Part shown: piece after piece, positions 45,011 through 54,107 of the stretch | Layout of the letters: the number at the start of each line of letters is the position of its first letter | Position numbering within the stretch: the first letter of the stretch is position 1 | The notes under the pieces: model-generated | The model's input: only the letters and a program-made list of their open reading frames with translations | Database searches by the model: none | What the model was told of the DNA's origin: nothing | Assembly: GCF_037204085.1 (NCBI RefSeq) | Contig: NZ_JBBCBW010000015.1 | Coordinates: 62,001 to 126,000 of the forward strand | Source of the DNA: Variovorax sp037204085 | GTDB taxonomy: Bacteria > Pseudomonadota > Gammaproteobacteria > Burkholderiales > Burkholderiaceae_C | Length of the DNA: 64,000 nucleotides | Direction: 5' to 3' | Position numbers and translations under genes: made by a program

Positions 45011-45428
45011 GGGCGGCGGCGGGGGGCGCCTGCAGCGCCTCCTGCACGAGTGCGGTGTCGAAGTACTCGGTCAGCTCTTTCACCTTGCCTCCTTCGAGTC
45101 GATAGACGTAGCAATAGCGGTTGTTGTAGCGCTTGCCGGCCTTGGTGGGCACGTCGCCGCTGAACAGCACCACCACCCGGTCGTCTTCGGCAATGATGCG
45201 CTCGGTCTTGCTCCGGTAGGGGCCCGCGAACTGCGCGAACAGCGGCTTGATGAGCTCTTCGCGAATGGCCGCCTTGCCCGCATAGGTGCGCGACCAAGGC
45301 GTGGTGCCTTCCAGCGTCCAGGCGGCGTCGTCGGCCAGGCTGTCGATGAAGAGTTGGCCGTTGCCTTCGTCCAGCGCGGCATGGATGCGCTGCACCAGCG
45401 CCTTGTTGTCTGTCGTCGTCGTGTTCAT
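45000..45428 (-). CDS. SnoaL/NTF2-fold protein
   Basis: A 142-residue protein of the ketosteroid-isomerase-like fold (ALVQRIHAALDEGNGQLFIDSLADDAAW, then GKAAIREELIKPLFAQF and NRYCYVYRLEGGKVKELTEY). Proteins of this fold bind small hydrophobic ligands and may isomerise or hydrolyse them. The ATG at 45426-45428 is preferred over the upstream frame to 45497. It is the first gene of an operon with the MerR regulator and may bind or remove its ligand. Confidence 0.85.
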   Translation of the reverse strand: MNTTTTDNKALVQRIHAALDEGNGQLFIDSLADDAAWTLEGTTPWSRTYAGKAAIREELIKPLFAQFAGPYRSKTERIIAEDDRVVVLFSGDVPTKAGKRYNNRYCYVYRLEGGKVKELTEYFDTALVQEALQAPPAAAHAG

Positions 45429-45486
45429 GGCTGCATTTCCTCGTGGAATGAATGAACCGGAAGTCCCGGTAAATTCATTGGAAATG

Positions 45487-45508
45487 CTCGAGTGCACTCT
45501 AGGTCAAG
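45487..45508 (-). promoter_or_regulatory. MerR-type dyad promoter
   Basis: On the operon strand the sequence CTTGACCTAGAGTGCACTCGAG contains a -35 TTGACC overlapping the dyad CTAGAG-TGCA-CTCGAG. The dyad fills a long (~19-bp) spacer before a weak -10 (TCCAAT at 45477-45482). This layout is the hallmark of MerR-activated promoters. Confidence 0.7.
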
Positions 45509-45528
45509 CGCCGTGAACCGGTTCTGCG

Positions 45529-46452
45529 TCAGCCCTTGTTCGCGTTGGCCATGGCCTTGCCCACTTCGTTGCTGCCCTGGGCCGAACCGCTCTGGGGCAC
45601 GATCTCGCCCTCGCGCGAGGTCACCTCGGCCAGCCGCGCAGCCAGTTGCTCGGGCGTGCCAGCGCCAATGCCCAGCCAGGCGCCCTGCGTGAGGGTGATG
45701 TGCGCGGCCTCGAAGGTGCCGGCGCCCGCGCAAAGAATGGTGCGGTTCGGTGCGTCGGCAGAGGCCAGCACCAGCATCGCGGGCACCACCGCCTCGGGCT
45801 TGAGGGCTTCGAGCACTTCCTTCGGCATCAGGCCCTCGGTCATCCGCGTGGCCGCGGTGGGCGCCAGGCAATTGACGCGGATGTCGTTCTTGGCGCCTTC
45901 GATGCTCAGCGTTTGCATGAGCCCCACCAGCGCGAGCTTGGCAGCACCGTAGTTGCTCTGGCCGAAGTTGCCGTAGAGCCCGGAAGACGAGGTGGTCATC
46001 ACGATGCGGCCGTATTTCTGCTCGTTCATGAGCGCCCAGACGGCCTTGGTGCAGTTCACCGCGCCCATCAGGTGCACGTCGACCACCAGCTTGAAATCGG
46101 CAAGGTCCATCTTGGCAAAGCTCTTGTCGCGCAGGATGCCGGCGTTGTTGACCAGGATGTCGACCCGGCCCCAGGCATCGACGGCCTGCTGCACCATGGC
46201 CTGCACCGCGTCGAAGTCCGTCACCGAGGCGCCGTTGGCCATGGCCTCGCCGCCGGCGGCCTTGATTTCGTTGACCACGGCCTGCGCGGCGCTCACCGAA
46301 CCGCCCGAGCCGTCGGCCGCGCCGCCCAGGTCGTTGACCACCACCTTGGCGCCGCGCGCAGCCAGGGCGAGCGCATGCTGCCGGCCCAGCCCGCCGCCCG
46401 CGCCGGTCACGATGGCCACTCGGCCCTTGAAGTCGATGGTGCTTTGGGTCAT
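45529..46452 (-). CDS. Short-chain dehydrogenase, (3R)-hydroxyacyl-CoA dehydrogenase type
   Basis: A 307-residue SDR: nucleotide motif TGAGGGLGRQHA, VNNAG near residue 100, and the catalytic Ser with YGAAK (Tyr and Lys). The extended insert VNDLGGAADGSGGSVSAAQAVV and the C-terminal extension match the dehydrogenase module of peroxisomal-type multifunctional enzyme 2. It likely oxidises 3-hydroxyacyl-CoA in a beta-oxidation side route. No thiolase or ligase is adjacent. Confidence 0.9.
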   Translation of the reverse strand: MTQSTIDFKGRVAIVTGAGGGLGRQHALALAARGAKVVVNDLGGAADGSGGSVSAAQAVVNEIKAAGGEAMANGASVTDFDAVQAMVQQAVDAWGRVDILVNNAGILRDKSFAKMDLADFKLVVDVHLMGAVNCTKAVWALMNEQKYGRIVMTTSSSGLYGNFGQSNYGAAKLALVGLMQTLSIEGAKNDIRVNCLAPTAATRMTEGLMPKEVLEALKPEAVVPAMLVLASADAPNRTILCAGAGTFEAAHITLTQGAWLGIGAGTPEQLAARLAEVTSREGEIVPQSGSAQGSNEVGKAMANANKG

Positions 46453-46564
46453 CTCTTGCTCTCTGCTTTCTTTGCTTGGGGTGGGTGTGCGTGTGGCCGC
46501 CGTGGGCAGCCGCGTGGCGTTTTACCCCAGAAAAGCACGCCGGCGCGAGCGGCCGCGTGCGCGC

Positions 46565-46945
46565 TCAGTCACGCGCGTGACGCAGCGTTTCGCAGTAGGC
46601 CACCAGCTGGTCGAGCTCGGCCGATTTGTCGAAGAAGGCATCGGCGCCCAGCTGGGCGGAGCGCTGGCGCATGTCGGAGGTGGCGTAGTTGCTCAGCACC
46701 ACGACTTTCTGGCTGGCCATGCGGTCGCGGCAGGCCCTGACCACGCCCAGGCCGTTGCCGCGCTCCAGAAAAAGGTCGACGATGGTCAGGTCCCACTCGT
46801 CGCGATGCTGCCGCAGCCAGCGCACGGCCTCCTCCTCGCTGCTGGCGCAGGCGACCACGTCCGCGTCGGCCACGTCGTGCAGGAAGCCGACGAGGTTTTC
46901 ACGGATGAGGGCGCTGTCCTCGACAAGATAGGCCTTGAAGCTCAT
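46565..46945 (-). CDS. Single-domain response regulator (CheY-like receiver)
   Basis: A 126-residue lone receiver: acidic pocket E9-D10 in YLVEDSALIREN, phospho-acceptor D57 in IVDLFLERGNG, and the conserved Lys in FFDKSAELDQL. There is no output domain. It likely acts by phosphorelay or protein contact. The start is the ATG at 46943-46945. No kinase is adjacent. Confidence 0.92.
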   Translation of the reverse strand: MSFKAYLVEDSALIRENLVGFLHDVADADVVACASSEEEAVRWLRQHRDEWDLTIVDLFLERGNGLGVVRACRDRMASQKVVVLSNYATSDMRQRSAQLGADAFFDKSAELDQLVAYCETLRHARD

Positions 46946-47141
46946 GCCGGAATCTCCGGCCGAGCCACGGGCCGGAATACGAATCTGTTGCTTGCGGGGT
47001 GCATGCTGCCCATGGTCTCCGGCGCGTCGGCGCGCGCGGTGAGTCATGCAGGCCAATGCCTGTAGGCCATAGGCGCCCGCGCCTGTCGTCAGGCGGGCTG
47101 CACCTTGGTGAGACGCGTAGGACAGCCGGCCCGTCAGCCGG

Positions 47142-48698
47142 TCAGGCTGCGACAGCCATCCGTCCGCGGCCGAGCCCCAGGCGCGCCGGCGACACGTATT
47201 GCTCGCGGTAGATCTCGAACGGCATGGTGTCGGCGGCCTCGATGCGCTTTTGCTCCTGGATCGATTCCTCGGTCATGCGCTCGAACTCGGCCTGTTGCTC
47301 GGGCGGGAACGGCAGGGTCAGCAATGCGGCCCGGGTCTGCTCGGACTGCGCGCGAATAAAGCCGATGAACGAGTTGCCGTGGCGTTGCTCCACCGCCGCC
47401 AGGACGCGAGCCGAAGGAAGGCTGTCCGGGTTTTGCAGGGCGGCAAGCGCCGCTTGCACCGCGTCGGCATGCTGCGTGCCGCCGTTCGCGGCGTCGAGCG
47501 CGGCGGCAATGGGCAGGCACTGCTCCACCAGTTCGATGCCCCAGTCGGCCAGCGCCACCTCGCGCCCGCCCCGCAGCAGCTGCAGGCCGGGCTCGCGGCC
47601 ACGCGCGGCGGTGAGGTGCTGGTTGTGGGCCAGCTCGGCAATTTCCTGCGGGGTGTCGGCCGGGCTGTCGCTCAGCAGGCACTGCAGCAGGAACACGTCG
47701 ATGAAGCGCATCGTCTGCGCATTGATGCCCACCGGCTCGAAGGGGTCGAGGTCCATCAGCCGCACCTCGACGTATTCGACGCCGCGCTCGCGCAGCGCAT
47801 GCAGCGGCCGTTCGCCGGGGTTGATCACGCGCTTGGGGCGGATGGTGCCGTAGAACTCGTTCTCGATCTGCAGCAGGCTGGTGGCAAGCTGGTTGTAGTC
47901 GCCGCCCAGGTTGCGGATGCCGATCGCTTCGTAGGCCGGCCAGGGGCGCGTGAGCGCGTCCTGCAGCGAGGCACCGTAGCCTTCGAGGCTGTTGTAGCTC
48001 ACGGCCAGCGAGGCCTGCGCGTCGCTCTGGTAGCCGAGGCGGCCCATGCGCAGCGAGGTGCCGTGCGGCATGAACATGCTGCCGTCGCCCAGCGGCTGAA
48101 GCTCGTGCGGCCGGCCCGCGACAAAGCTAGAACACAGCGCCGGAGAAGCGCCGAACAGGTACAGCAGCAGGAAGGCGTGGCGCCGGAAATTGCGAATGAG
48201 CGCGAAATACTGTTCGCTGGACACATCGGGCAGCGACCAGTTGTAGTGAATGCCCGAAATGGTCTGCATGCGCCGCCCGTAGCGGTGGCTCAGGCCCATG
48301 CGGTAGACGCTCTTGGCGCGCCCCACGTTCGAGGAGCCATAGCGCCCGATGGGAATGGTTTCGTCGGTCGGCAGGCCGCAGGGCATGCTCGACACCCACA
48401 GGCGCTCGTCGCCGAGCGAGTCGAGCACGCGGTAGGTGAACTGGTGCACGCGGGTCAGCTCGTCGAGCGCCGACTGCACATTGGCGTGCACGCCGGTGAT
48501 GAGCTCGAGCTGCGATTCGCTGAAGTCGGTGGTGATGTGCGGATGAGTGAGCGCCGAACCGAGCGCAACGGGATGCGGGGTGAGCGCGAGTTTGCCGTCC
48601 GGCAGGGCGCGCAGGCTTTCCTTTTCGATGCCGCGCCGCATCCCCTTCAACCTCGCGGTTGAGAGCGCACCCAACCTCTCCTGCAATCTGCTGCTCAT
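47142..48698 (-). CDS. gshA: Glutamate-cysteine ligase
   Basis: A 518-residue ATP-dependent ligase making gamma-glutamylcysteine, first step of glutathione synthesis. It is the E. coli-type GshA (MSSRLQERLGALSTARLKGMRRGIEKESLR, then FTTDFSESQLELIT-like TTDFSESQLELITG, GIHYNWSLPD and RGVEYVEVRLMDLDPFEP). The length matches the family. No gshB is adjacent. Its product could also feed ergothioneine synthesis, whose egtB and egtD lie 12 kb away, if that EgtB uses gamma-glutamylcysteine. Confidence 0.96.
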   Translation of the reverse strand: MSSRLQERLGALSTARLKGMRRGIEKESLRALPDGKLALTPHPVALGSALTHPHITTDFSESQLELITGVHANVQSALDELTRVHQFTYRVLDSLGDERLWVSSMPCGLPTDETIPIGRYGSSNVGRAKSVYRMGLSHRYGRRMQTISGIHYNWSLPDVSSEQYFALIRNFRRHAFLLLYLFGASPALCSSFVAGRPHELQPLGDGSMFMPHGTSLRMGRLGYQSDAQASLAVSYNSLEGYGASLQDALTRPWPAYEAIGIRNLGGDYNQLATSLLQIENEFYGTIRPKRVINPGERPLHALRERGVEYVEVRLMDLDPFEPVGINAQTMRFIDVFLLQCLLSDSPADTPQEIAELAHNQHLTAARGREPGLQLLRGGREVALADWGIELVEQCLPIAAALDAANGGTQHADAVQAALAALQNPDSLPSARVLAAVEQRHGNSFIGFIRAQSEQTRAALLTLPFPPEQQAEFERMTEESIQEQKRIEAADTMPFEIYREQYVSPARLGLGRGRMAVAA

Positions 48699-48882
48699 AT
48701 TGTTATACCCGTCAATCTTCTGAGGGGCTGGAAGGTAGCACGCCCGCGCGGGCACTGCTCGTGCAGGGAATCCCACCTTCCGCTATGCTGGCCGGCGCTA
48801 TTGTTTTGGTAGCAAAGTTCATGGTGCTTGCGCTTTCAGGGTGGCCGGATGGGAAGGCTGGAGCCAGGCGCGAGCCGCCGCG

Positions 48883-49548
48883 CTATGCCGCCAGCACGCG
48901 CAGCAGGAACCGGTTCAGGTCGGCAATTTCGTCCATGCAGACCGAATGCGCCATCGTGTATTCATGCCACTCCACGGTGTAGCCCAGGGCGGTGAGTGCG
49001 TCGCGCGACTGCAGCGCCCTATCGAACGGCACCACCGGGTCCTGCCGGCCATGGGCCAGGAAAACCGGAGTTTCGTGATTGGCCGCGTGGCGCTCCGCCG
49101 CGGTGGTGGCTGCAATGGGCAGATAGCCTGAGAGGCCGACGATGCCGGCCAGCCGCTCGGTATGGCGCAGGCCCGTCATCAGCGCCATGGCGCAGCCTTG
49201 GGAGAACCCGGCCACCACGATGCGCTCGGCCTTGATACCGCGGGCTTTCTCGTCGGCAATGAGCGCCTCGATGGCGGCCTGCGAGCGGCGCAGGCCCGCC
49301 TCGTCCTCGCGTGCGGCCAGGTCGGCCACCGCAATGTCGTACCACGCCGGCATCTGGTAGCCGCCGTTGATGGTGACCGGGATCACCGGCGCATTCGGGA
49401 ACACGAAGCGCACGGGGCCCACGCTCGACAGGTCGAGTTCGTTGGCAATCGGCACGAAGTCGTTTCCGTCGGCGCCAAGGCCGTGCATCACGATCACCGT
49501 GGCAGTGGGATGGGGAGCGGTTTCGATTTCGATCGGGGAGCGGGACAT
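48883..49548 (-). CDS. Carboxylesterase/phospholipase family alpha/beta hydrolase
   Basis: A 221-residue esterase with VIVMHGLGADGNDFVP (oxyanion region), nucleophile Ser in VAGFSQGCAMAL, Asp in AHGRQDPVVP and His in YTMAHSVC. It is the bacterial carboxylesterase II / acyl-protein thioesterase type, cytoplasmic with no signal. It is divergent from zur. Confidence 0.93.
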   Translation of the reverse strand: MSRSPIEIETAPHPTATVIVMHGLGADGNDFVPIANELDLSSVGPVRFVFPNAPVIPVTINGGYQMPAWYDIAVADLAAREDEAGLRRSQAAIEALIADEKARGIKAERIVVAGFSQGCAMALMTGLRHTERLAGIVGLSGYLPIAATTAAERHAANHETPVFLAHGRQDPVVPFDRALQSRDALTALGYTVEWHEYTMAHSVCMDEIADLNRFLLRVLAA

Positions 49549-49625
49549 GGTCGGTAGAAGGTATTCAGAGACGCCAAAAACCAGACCTTAGCGCATTCGG
49601 GCCGGCTGGGGCGCGGTCTCACGGA

Positions 49626-49642
49626 ATGCAACACAATGGCGG
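49626..49642. promoter_or_regulatory. Candidate Zur box upstream of zur
   Basis: ATGCAACACAATGGCGG matches 13 of 17 positions of the box at 51350-51366 (ATGCAACAGAATTGCAT). It lies 13 bp before the ATG at 49656, consistent with autoregulation. If the upstream ATG at 49626 were the start, the box would be coding; this favours the 49656 start. Confidence 0.45.
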
Positions 49643-49655
49643 TTCACGCAAAACC

Positions 49656-50123
49656 ATGAGCCCACACCCCAAGCCCTCCCCCGCCGCCGCAGCATCAGGC
49701 AGCGAAGCCCTGCTGCGCAGTAGCGGCCTGCGCGTGACACGCGCCGCGCAAACCGTGCTGGACCTGCTGGAGCACGCGCCGCAGCCGCTGACGCACGACG
49801 ACGTGGTTGCCGCCTACACCGGCGCCACCGGAGCCCCGCCCGACCGCGTCACGATCTACCGCGTGCTCGACCGCCTGGTCGAAGCCGGCCTGTGCGACCG
49901 CCGCGTGGGTGCGGACCGCATCAACCGCTTTGCGCGCCACGTGGAAGCCGCTTCGGGCAACATCTTCGAATGCGACCAGTGCCACAAGGTGCTGGCGCTG
50001 CCTTCCGACCCCGAATTGCCCAAGGTAATGAGCCGGCTCGGCCGCGAGCTGCGCAAGCAAGGCATCGACACGCGGCACACCGCGCTCACGCTGCACGGCA
50101 CCTGCGGAGATTGCAGGGGCTGA
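49656..50123 (+). CDS. zur: Fur-family metalloregulator, probably Zur
   Basis: A 155-residue Fur-family repressor. The N-terminal winged helix (LRVTRAAQTVLDLLEHAPQPLT, RVTIYRVLDRLVEAGL) is followed by a dimerisation domain with two CxxC pairs (FECDQCHKV and GTCGDC). The zinc-locus context (convergent COG0523 GTPase with strong palindromes) favours Zur over Fur. The ATG at 49656 is used. Confidence 0.85.
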   Translation: MSPHPKPSPAAAASGSEALLRSSGLRVTRAAQTVLDLLEHAPQPLTHDDVVAAYTGATGAPPDRVTIYRVLDRLVEAGLCDRRVGADRINRFARHVEAASGNIFECDQCHKVLALPSDPELPKVMSRLGRELRKQGIDTRHTALTLHGTCGDCRG

Positions 50124-50141
50124 GCATCGCCGCAGGGGCGG

Positions 50142-51335
<1,194 letters not shown>

Positions 51336-51349
51336 GGGCGTGGCTTTAT

Positions 51350-51394
51350 ATGCAACAGAATTGCATTATATGAAGCAATGCAACCGTGTTGCAT
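51350..51394. promoter_or_regulatory. Two Zur-like palindromic boxes
   Basis: ATGCAA-CAGAA-TTGCAT (51350-51366) and ATGCAAC-CGT-GTTGCAT (51378-51394) are both 17-bp dyads with starts 28 bp apart. They lie between the divergent COG0523 GTPase and GST-like genes. The repeated ATGCAAC/GTTGCAT core is visible; Zur binding is inferred from the neighbouring genes. Confidence 0.7.
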
Positions 51395-51446
51395 TTAACC
51401 CGTGCGGCAATTCTCCGCCCGGCCCCGGCATAGACTCTTGCGTCAG

Positions 51447-52106
51447 ATGCAGCACCCGAGCCTCCCCGTTCTCTACAGCTTTCGCCGTTGCCCGTACGCA
51501 ATGCGCGCCCGCCTGGCGCTGGCCGCCAGCGGCGAACCGTGCGAATTGCGCGAAGTGGTTTTGAAGAACAAGCCCGCCGAGATGCTGGTCGCGTCGCCCA
51601 AGGGCACCGTGCCCGTGCTGGTGCTGCCCGACGCTCCGGTGCTGGAGCAAAGCCTCGACATCATGCTGTGGGCCCTGCGCCGCAACGACCCGCTGCGCTG
51701 GCTAGAGCCCGAGGTGGGCACGCTCGACGACATGCTCGCGCTTATCGCTGCCTGCGACAACGACTTCAAGCCGCAGCTCGACCGCTACAAATACCCGGGG
51801 CGGTTCAGCGAATTGCCGGAGAACGCATGCGAAAGCGGTTCGCAGTTCCTGTTGCGGCTCGAGGCAATGCTTGCCGCGGGCTCGGGCCAGCTTTTCGGCA
51901 CGCGGGCCACGGTGGCCGATGCCGCCGTCATGCCCTTCGTGCGGCAGTTCGCAATGGTCGATTCCGCATGGTTCGAAAGCCAGCCCTGGCCGCAGTTGCG
52001 CAGCTGGCTCGCGGGTTGGACCGCCTCGCAGCTGTTCGAGCGCGCGATGCAGAAGTACGAGCCGTGGGTATCGGGCTCGGCCGGCGTCGCCTACCCTCCG
52101 GCCTGA
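51447..52106 (+). CDS. Glutathione S-transferase / glutaredoxin-2-like protein
   Basis: A 219-residue protein. The N-terminal thioredoxin-fold domain has SFRRCPYAMRARLAL, a CPYA motif like glutaredoxin 2, then SPKGTVPVLVLPD. The C-terminal domain is helical (about 95-215). It may reduce glutathione-mixed disulfides. Its promoter region contains the Zur-like boxes, so possible zinc-responsive control is worth noting. It is convergent with the enoyl-CoA hydratase gene, the stops being adjacent. Confidence 0.87.
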   Translation: MQHPSLPVLYSFRRCPYAMRARLALAASGEPCELREVVLKNKPAEMLVASPKGTVPVLVLPDAPVLEQSLDIMLWALRRNDPLRWLEPEVGTLDDMLALIAACDNDFKPQLDRYKYPGRFSELPENACESGSQFLLRLEAMLAAGSGQLFGTRATVADAAVMPFVRQFAMVDSAWFESQPWPQLRSWLAGWTASQLFERAMQKYEPWVSGSAGVAYPPA

Positions 52107-52904
52107 TCAGCCGAAGTTCGGCGCCCGCCGTTCGCGCAGCGACGCCACGCCCTCGCGCACGTCGGCGCCGGCAAAGCCCATGAATTCGAGCGCCAGCGAC
52201 GCGTCGAAGGTGGGCCCGGCCTGTCGCAGCCAGTTGTTGAGCGCGTACTTGGTGAGGCGAATCGCGCTCTGGCTGCCGGCCGCCAGCCGGTCGGCCACTT
52301 CATAGGCGCGCGGCAGCAGGTCGGCCTCGTCCACCGCGAGCGACACCAGGCCGATGCGCTCGGCCTCTTCGCCGCTCACCGGCTCGCACAGCAGCAGGTG
52401 GTACTTGGCCTTGGCCATGCCGCACAGGAGCGGCCAGACGATGGCGGCGTGGTCGCCCGCCGCCACGCCCAGGCGCGTGTGGCCGTCGACGATCTTCGCG
52501 CCCTTGCTCGCAATGGAAATATCGGCCAGCAGCCCCGCCACCAGCCCGGCGCCCACGGCCGGGCCGTGCATGGCGCTGACGATCGGCTTGTCGCAGTTGA
52601 TGATGTTGTAGACGAGGTCGCGCGCCTCTTTCCATACGCGCTGGCGCACGGCGTCGTCGGTGGTCATGTCCTGCACCATGGCCAGGTCGCCGCCGCCGGA
52701 AAAACCCAGCCCTTCGCCCCGCAGCACCGCGCAGCGCACCGTGTCATCGGCCGCCACGTCGCGCCAGATTTCCGCGAGCTCCCGGTGGCCGTCATGGCCG
52801 GCTGTCGGCAGCTTGCCGTTGGCCGCTCGCATCTGGATGTCGAGCACCGCATCGTTGATGCCGCGGCGCGTGATGGCAAGGGTCTGGTAGCGGGTGTAGT
52901 CCAT
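52107..52904 (-). CDS. Enoyl-CoA hydratase/isomerase-family protein
   Basis: A 265-residue crotonase-fold protein with GEGLGFSGGGDLAMVQ (oxyanion loop), MHGPAVGAGLVAGLLADISIAS and KAKYHLLLCEPVSGEEAERIGLVS. The two catalytic glutamates of classical hydratases are not evident at AAGDHAAIVW, so it may act as an isomerase or a non-hydratase crotonase. No acyl-CoA genes are adjacent. Confidence 0.88.
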   Translation of the reverse strand: MDYTRYQTLAITRRGINDAVLDIQMRAANGKLPTAGHDGHRELAEIWRDVAADDTVRCAVLRGEGLGFSGGGDLAMVQDMTTDDAVRQRVWKEARDLVYNIINCDKPIVSAMHGPAVGAGLVAGLLADISIASKGAKIVDGHTRLGVAAGDHAAIVWPLLCGMAKAKYHLLLCEPVSGEEAERIGLVSLAVDEADLLPRAYEVADRLAAGSQSAIRLTKYALNNWLRQAGPTFDASLALEFMGFAGADVREGVASLRERRAPNFG

Positions 52905-52915
52905 GCGTGTCTCCG

Positions 52916-52945
52916 CCCCGCATGGCGTGCGGGGTTTTCTTTTTT
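52916..52945 (+). terminator. Intrinsic terminator oriented rightward
   Basis: CCCCGCA (52916-52922) and TGCGGGG (52928-52934) form a 7-bp stem with loop TGGCG, followed by TTTTCTTTTTT. The T-tract fits + strand termination only, although both flanking genes are on the - strand. Antisense read-through from the GST-like gene is the obvious candidate target. Confidence 0.7.
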
Positions 52946-52963
52946 CGTCGAAAGACGGGAACG

Positions 52964-53386
52964 CTATTTTCGCGCGGCAAGCTCGCGGCAGCGCTGCACG
53001 TTGGCTTCGAAGCGCGGTGCGAGTCCGGGCTCGCACACATCGCCCGAGGGGTTGAGCTTGCACATGCCGACCACCGCGTAGTCCATCACGGCCTCGGTGC
53101 ACATCGGGTACTTCGCCAGGTCGGGGTTGGCCTGCGCCTTGAAGCCCCAGCGCTCGGAGAACTGCACCACGCGGGCGGTGGCGCCGTGGAAGAAGCTGCG
53201 GTCGCGGGCCGCGATTGCGGCCTCCATGCGGGGCAGTTCCTCGTTGAGATAGCCCACGGCTTCCAGCGGGAAACCCGAAGGATCGGGCTGTGCGGCGGCA
53301 AGGGTGGCGGCCAGCGCAAGCGGCACGGCGGCGAAGCTGCGCAGCAGCGAAAACCTGGAGAAGATGGGCGCGCGGTTGTATTGCAT
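52964..53386 (-). CDS. Exported small protein, function unknown
   Basis: A 140-residue exported protein. The signal peptide (FAAVPLALAATLAAAQ, residues ~18-33) is followed by a helical chain with GFPLEAVGYLNEELPRME. It has four cysteines in pairs (MCTEA, MCKLNPSGDVCEP, RCREL), likely two disulfides. The start is the ATG at 53384-53386. I do not recognise the family. Confidence 0.72.
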   Translation of the reverse strand: MQYNRAPIFSRFSLLRSFAAVPLALAATLAAAQPDPSGFPLEAVGYLNEELPRMEAAIAARDRSFFHGATARVVQFSERWGFKAQANPDLAKYPMCTEAVMDYAVVGMCKLNPSGDVCEPGLAPRFEANVQRCRELAARK

Positions 53387-53513
53387 GGGTTCCCATTTTG
53401 CAGCGGCGGCGTAACCATGTGTATGTTCATGGAAAGCCGGCCCCCTGCGGGCCGCGACCGCGTCTCCCCTGCACAACGCCTGCCCGCGCATTCGCTCGCT
53501 CCAGGCGCCCGGG

Positions 53514-53786
53514 TCACTTGCCCTTTTTCTGCCGGTCGAACTTGCGCCAGTACTGGAACTCGTCTTCGTGCACTTCGAGGTCGACCTCCGAGATGCGGGC
53601 CTGCAGGCGCTCCTGCACGTCGGCCACCGCCTTGTTATAGACGATGGGCCCGACCTCCTCGAGAAAGAAACCGAGCAGCGCGCCGGCGGCAATGTTGCCG
53701 ATCGGCTCTTCCATGTTCTCGCGGAAGTAGCGCTCGATCGACGCGATGGCTTGCTGCCGTGCTTCCTTGGCGATCTCGATGGTCAT
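53514..53786 (-). CDS. DUF2164 family protein
   Basis: A 90-residue cytoplasmic protein (ARQQAIASIERYFRENMEEPIGNIAAGALLGFFLEEVGP) matching DUF2164, with a charged C-terminus (DEFQYWRKFDRQKKGK). The ATG at 53784-53786 gives the family N-terminus; the longer frame to 54032 does not. Function is unknown. Confidence 0.85.
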   Translation of the reverse strand: MTIEIAKEARQQAIASIERYFRENMEEPIGNIAAGALLGFFLEEVGPIVYNKAVADVQERLQARISEVDLEVHEDEFQYWRKFDRQKKGK

Positions 53787-53881
53787 GCGGTTCCTTGGGG
53801 GTTTTGCCGTTCGATTCTGCAGCGCATTCGTCTTGCGACAATGGCGCACCTGCCGACCTTCACCAGCGACTCCACGACACC

Positions 53882-54088
53882 ATGGCTTCAAGACAACTCC
53901 GCACGCTCGAACGCGGCATTCTTTGCGTACTGATCGGCGCCGCCGTGCTGCTGGGGCCGCGCTTCCTGCAAGGCACGCGCTGGTTCGAGATGGTGGCGGG
54001 CGCGTCGGTGGTCGGCTGGTTCGCCCTTGCACTGGGCGTGGCGCTGATCGTGGTCGACCTGGTGCAGCGCGCCAAGGCGCGGCGTTAG
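53882..54088 (+). CDS. Small two-helix membrane protein
   Basis: A 68-residue protein: MASRQLRTLERGILCVL, a helix with LIGAAVLLGPRFLQGTRW, then GWFALALGVALIVVDLVQ and a basic tail. The layout closely resembles the first 75 residues of the Mrr-like nuclease at 32516 (IVGALLLVGPSFMKG then GWAALAVGAVLLAL). It may be a stand-alone copy of the same membrane module. Function is unknown. Confidence 0.7.
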   Translation: MASRQLRTLERGILCVLIGAAVLLGPRFLQGTRWFEMVAGASVVGWFALALGVALIVVDLVQRAKARR

Positions 54089-54107
54089 TAAAAATGCCGC
54101 GCCGCGT

